Source of the DNA: Clostridium sp. 'White wine YQ'
Lineage (GTDB): Bacteria; Bacillota; Clostridia; Clostridiales; Clostridiaceae
Length of the DNA: 64,000 nucleotides
Assembly (NCBI RefSeq): GCF_028728205.1
Contig: NZ_JAQYUU010000001.1
Span: forward strand, 1,782,082 to 1,846,081
Direction of reading: 5' to 3'
Shown here: positions 61,093 to 64,000 of the stretch, one piece after another
Numbering within the stretch: the first letter of the stretch is position 1
Layout: every line of letters starts with the position of its first letter
Notes under the pieces: generated by a model
Seen by the model: only the letters and a program-made list of their open reading frames with translations
Database searches by the model: none
What the model was told of the DNA's origin: nothing
Made by a program: the position numbers and the translations under genes

Positions 61093-61139
61093 TAAAAAGG
61101 AGAATTTCCTTGCCATTATAGCTAAGGAATCCTCCTTAT
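61093..61139. terminator. Bidirectional terminator
   Basis: AAGGAGAATTTCCTT pairs with AAGGAATCCTCCTT with small mismatches, between the convergent VOC and LysR genes. Confidence 0.7.
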
Positions 61140-61151
61140 AATTAACCTATT

Positions 61152-62033
61152 TTATAGCATTTCTTTTGATAATTCTAAGAAAGCTTTTAATGCTGGTGAA
61201 ATCCATTTATCTTTGTGATAGATTACTTGGGATACTATACCAAAGTCATTAATCGCCCAATTTAATTTTACTAGTCTTCCTTGGGCTAGCTCCTCCTCTA
61301 CTGCAACTCTAGGAAGCAAACTTATTCCAAGCCCGCTCATTGTAAATTGTTTAATTGCCTGAACACTTCCTGTTTCCAAAATCAGATTAGGTTTTATATT
61401 ATAACTCCCTAGCATATTTTCAAATACAGCTCTATAACTGCATCCAACTTCTGTTAATATTAGCTGTTCATTTTCAATATCCTTCGGGTACACAACTTCT
61501 TTATTTATTAGTTTGTGACCTGGAGCTGTTAATAATAACATTTCTTCATTAGAAACTATTTCAGTAACAAAATCACTTCCATCAATTTTGGTTCCAAGTG
61601 AAAAAGCTACATCTATTATATTATCCCTTAAAAAATGTCTAAATTCAGAACAGCTTCCAAACTTTAATGATATTTCAACCTGAGGATAAAGGCTTCTATA
61701 TTCCTTTAGTATTTCCGGAAGTCTTAGCACACAAAGAGACTCTGCAGCCCCTATTGTTAGTACCCCACTTGGCACAGAATCGTTAGTAATAACATCTTTT
61801 ATTTCTGCTGACATTTTTAGCATCTGCTTTGCGTATGGTAATAGTTTTTTTCCTTGATAAGTTAGTGAAATATTCTTTCCTATTCTTTCAAATAGTTTAA
61901 CTTCTAATTCATTTTCAAGTAATTTAATTTGAGTAGTAATAGTCGATTGTGCATATCCTAATTCATCTGCTGCTCCAGTAAAACTTTGAAGTTTGCATAT
62001 AGTTACAAAACTATTTAGTTGTTTTAAATCCAT
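61152..62033 (-). CDS. LysR-family regulator, paralogue of the one at 16778
   Basis: The 293-residue protein has the LysR HTH (MDLKQLNSFVTICKLQSFTGAA, then AQSTITTQIKLLENELE) and the effector domain (GVLTIGAAESLCVLRLPEIL). It is visibly similar along its whole length to the LysR protein at 16778-17674, sharing GYAQSTIT, LFERIGKN and ESLC...LPKLL-type text. It diverges from asd across 211 bases, so it may control asd or another amino-acid gene. The effector is unknown. AAAGGAGAG precedes the ATG. Confidence 0.88.
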   Translation of the reverse strand: MDLKQLNSFVTICKLQSFTGAADELGYAQSTITTQIKLLENELEVKLFERIGKNISLTYQGKKLLPYAKQMLKMSAEIKDVITNDSVPSGVLTIGAAESLCVLRLPEILKEYRSLYPQVEISLKFGSCSEFRHFLRDNIIDVAFSLGTKIDGSDFVTEIVSNEEMLLLTAPGHKLINKEVVYPKDIENEQLILTEVGCSYRAVFENMLGSYNIKPNLILETGSVQAIKQFTMSGLGISLLPRVAVEEELAQGRLVKLNWAINDFGIVSQVIYHKDKWISPALKAFLELSKEML

Positions 62034-62244
62034 TTACCACTCTCTCCTTTTATAAATTAATACTAATATTGCATTGTATGCTTTCCATCAAAAATATTGA
62101 ACATTATAATCAAAACTTTCAATTTTACTAATGCTTGTCCCAATGATACCATATAAGTAGGGAGATATACCACCACCCTTTTAAATAATTCTTAGAAAAA
62201 TTTAGGTTGTATCTTCAAATGACTAATTAATGGGGGTAGAAACT

Positions 62245-63321
62245 ATGAATAATAAATTAAAAGTTGGTTTAATTGGCGGAACTGGTATGGTTGGACAAAG
62301 ACTTATATGCCTTTTAGATAATCATCCTTGGTTTGAGGTTAAAGCTATAGCTGCAAGTAAAAAATCAGCTGGATTAACCTATATTGATGCTGTAAAAAAC
62401 AGATGGAAAATGTCATCACCTATTCCAGAGAATATAAAGAATATCGTAATAAAAGACAGCTCTGAAATAGATGATATATCAAAAGAAGTTGATTTTGTTT
62501 TCTGTGCAGTATCTCTGAATAAGGAAGAAACTAAAATATTAGAAGAAAATTATGCAAAGCATGAGCTGCCAGTTATATCATGCAATTCTGCTAACAGATA
62601 TATTGATGATGTGCCTATGCTAATTCCAGAAATAAATGGACATCACCTTGATATAATAGGTGCTCAGAAAAAAAGACTTGGAACTAAAAAAGGATTTATT
62701 GCTGTTAAGCCTAATTGTTCTATACAAAGTTACGTTCCTGCTATAAGTGCACTATTAGAATATAAACCAAATACTATATTAGCAACCACTTATCAAGCTA
62801 TATCTGGTTCCGGAAAAAACTTTGATGAATGGCCAGAGATGATAGATAATGTTATACCTTATATTGCTGGGGAGGAAGAAAAAAGTGAAAATGAACCATT
62901 AAAAATATGGGGAAAGGTTGAAGATGGTAAAATAGTTAATACTAATAAACCTATAATAACTACCCAATGTATAAGAGTTCCTGTGACTGATGGTCACCTA
63001 GCTGCTGTATTTGTAAGTTTTGATAAAAAGCCATCAAAAGAAGAGATTATTAATTTATGGAATAATTTCAAGATACCATCGTCAGTAAAAGACCTTCCAA
63101 GTGCACCAAAGAAATTTCTTCATTATTTTGAAGATGATAATAGACCTCAGACCAAGCTAGATAGAAATTTTGAGAATGGAATGGGAATAACTATTGGAAG
63201 ACTTAGAGAAGACAAACTATATGATTATAAATTTGTATGCCTTTCTCATAATACGCTAAGAGGTGCTGCTGGAGGTGCAGTTCTCATTGCAGAATTATTA
63301 AAATCTGAAGGTTATCTATAG
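62245..63321 (+). CDS. asd: Aspartate-semialdehyde dehydrogenase
   Basis: The enzyme of about 358 residues reduces aspartyl phosphate to the semialdehyde for lysine, threonine and methionine. Motifs seen are the nucleotide loop GLIGGTGMVGQRL, the catalytic Cys in KPNCSIQSYVPA, TTYQAISGSG and the His in VPVTDGHLA. Length and motifs fit the archaeal/fungal-type subgroup. The ATG at 62245 has GGGGGT six bases upstream, better than the in-frame ATG at 62230 within that site. No lysine riboswitch is visible upstream. A terminator follows. Confidence 0.95.
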   Translation: MNNKLKVGLIGGTGMVGQRLICLLDNHPWFEVKAIAASKKSAGLTYIDAVKNRWKMSSPIPENIKNIVIKDSSEIDDISKEVDFVFCAVSLNKEETKILEENYAKHELPVISCNSANRYIDDVPMLIPEINGHHLDIIGAQKKRLGTKKGFIAVKPNCSIQSYVPAISALLEYKPNTILATTYQAISGSGKNFDEWPEMIDNVIPYIAGEEEKSENEPLKIWGKVEDGKIVNTNKPIITTQCIRVPVTDGHLAAVFVSFDKKPSKEEIINLWNNFKIPSSVKDLPSAPKKFLHYFEDDNRPQTKLDRNFENGMGITIGRLREDKLYDYKFVCLSHNTLRGAAGGAVLIAELLKSEGYL

Positions 63322-63329
63322 TTTTTAAT

Positions 63330-63372
63330 AAAGACGCTTTGTTTGTTCATCTATGTTAGACAAAGCGTCTTT
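63330..63372. terminator. Bidirectional terminator (AAGACGCTTTGT family)
   Basis: AAAGACGCTTTGT pairs with ACAAAGCGTCTTT over 13 bases with a longer loop, between asd and the cytochrome-b5-like gene. Confidence 0.85.
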
Positions 63373-63376
63373 CTTT

Positions 63377-63763
63377 TTATTCTTTTAAGGTTCCAATAAT
63401 AGGAATCTCCTTTAAAACTTTTCTCCCATGTGGAGCCTTACCTATAACTTCGCTTAAATCCTTACCTGCGACAATTCCATCCTCATGTTTTCCATTTGTC
63501 CACTTTTCTGCATTTGTAACATCATATACAATTCCATCCACTGCTACATATGCAGGATTACCATTTTTCCCATTATACTTAGCTAACTCTGAAGCTGTAA
63601 ATACCTTGTTACTAGATGGGTTATTGCTAATATCAGGATTATTATTTGTATTAGGAACTGGTGAAGCGTTAGGTTCATTAGATTTTTTAGCTGCACAACT
63701 AAAAAACAGTATAGAAGTACATAAAGTTACTAAACATAGAAATGTTATTATTATTTTTCTCAT
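63377..63763 (-). CDS. Lipoprotein with cytochrome b5-like domain
   Basis: The 128-residue protein has a lipoprotein signal (lipobox LFFSC, Cys near residue 23), an Asn/Pro-rich linker and a cytochrome b5-like domain (about 53-126). That domain shows FTASELAKYNG, AYVAVDGIVYDVTN and two candidate haem-ligand His in GKHEDG and APHGRK. Such small exported b5-like proteins occur in clostridia with unknown role; haem or another ligand may bind. AAGGGAGTG precedes the ATG. It is convergent with asd. Confidence 0.8.
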   Translation of the reverse strand: MRKIIITFLCLVTLCTSILFFSCAAKKSNEPNASPVPNTNNNPDISNNPSSNKVFTASELAKYNGKNGNPAYVAVDGIVYDVTNAEKWTNGKHEDGIVAGKDLSEVIGKAPHGRKVLKEIPIIGTLKE

Positions 63764-63958
63764 GCGTCCACTCCCTTCACTAACTTACTAGTATATTGTT
63801 ATATTAAATATAAATTTATTCACGTAAAATACTACATGACTTGCCACCCTCATAGAAACATATATGTGAATAAATACTTTCTCCCCTGGGAAAAAGTATT
63901 ATATGTAATAGACTCGATTAAAAATCCTTACTTAAGATAAAAAGGAGTGAATATAGCT

Positions 63959-64000
63959 ATGCAAACAATCATACAAATTCCTAAAGACAAGACATTAGAT
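63959..64000 (+). CDS. Start of an unidentified gene (cut by right edge)
   Basis: An ATG with AAAGGAGTGA upstream opens a frame of 14 codons (MQTIIQIPKDKTLD) to the window end. Too little is visible to name it. The 195-base gap before it (63764-63958) holds AT-rich sequence and likely its promoter. Confidence 0.6.
   Translation, partial: MQTIIQIPKDKTLD

Noticed and set aside
62034..62244. Lysine riboswitch before asd
   Set aside because: No lysine-aptamer pattern is visible and the gap has no strong multi-stem structure.

Overview
The window is strongly AT-rich, with tightly packed genes, strong AGGAGG-type ribosome binding sites and many hairpin terminators. Its gene content points to a saccharolytic anaerobic Firmicute, most likely Clostridium sensu stricto. 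Supporting genes are ThiH (radical SAM) instead of ThiO for thiazole synthesis, a siroheme/4Fe-4S nitrite or sulfite reductase, a ferredoxin-domain aldo/keto reductase, a serS T-box, CUT1 sugar transporters without their own ATPase, and an LPXTG surface protein. I see no rRNA, tRNA, CRISPR array, transposase, integrase or phage structural module. The species cannot be fixed from what is visible.

Layout. 1-8811: a disaccharide operon on the minus strand (LacI regulator, lipoprotein binding protein, two permeases, two tandem GH65 phosphorylases, the last cut by the window edge), with a near-consensus promoter and a LacI-type operator. 8936-14294: single small genes (RMD1/DUF155 protein, Beta-protein family, DUF11-like protein, SseB, YegP, SRPBCC, YrdB). 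14414-17674: nitrite/sulfite reductase, flavin reductase and a divergent LysR regulator, bracketed by a 39-bp direct repeat. 17730-22277: REC-GGDEF protein, multi-PAS histidine kinase and a membrane-anchored unknown. 22414-26122: a carbonyl-stress group (VOC, metallo-beta-lactamase fold, aldo/keto reductase, then SDR with a divergent MerR). 26124-26598: a gene-free array of repeated hairpins. 26597-32844: serine acetyltransferase and assorted small genes. 32909-36570: thiamine-thiazole operon thiS-thiF-thiG-thiH-tenI behind a compact attenuator-like leader. 36594-42367: maltodextrin operon (MalE/F/G-type transporter and GH13) with a divergent AraC regulator. 42401-47803: GNAT, WYL regulator, flavodoxin-fold reductase with HxlR, and a vanY-vanR-vanS group. 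48101-49936: secreted GH64 glucanase. 50006-51550: serS with T-box. 51821-63763: Nudix, Crp/Fnr, YjjG, a 1357-residue LPXTG beta-helix protein, DUF523/DUF1722, GH18, VOC, LysR, asd and a cytochrome-b5-like lipoprotein. A further gene begins at the right edge.

How it fits together. Two sugar-import operons feed intracellular phosphorolysis (GH65) and hydrolysis (GH13), and both appear to borrow a shared MsmX-type ATPase encoded elsewhere. GH64, GH18 and the LPXTG beta-helix protein suggest attention to beta-glucan or chitin, i.e. fungal-type walls. The VOC/MBL/AKR cluster and the HxlR-adjacent flavoprotein share a 16-bp promoter motif with identical spacing to the -10 box, which suggests one electrophile-responsive regulon. 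The least explained element is the hairpin array at 26124-26598, whose paired arms show compensatory changes between copies. The rest of the window is mostly ordinary metabolism, and I found no clearly new multi-gene system.
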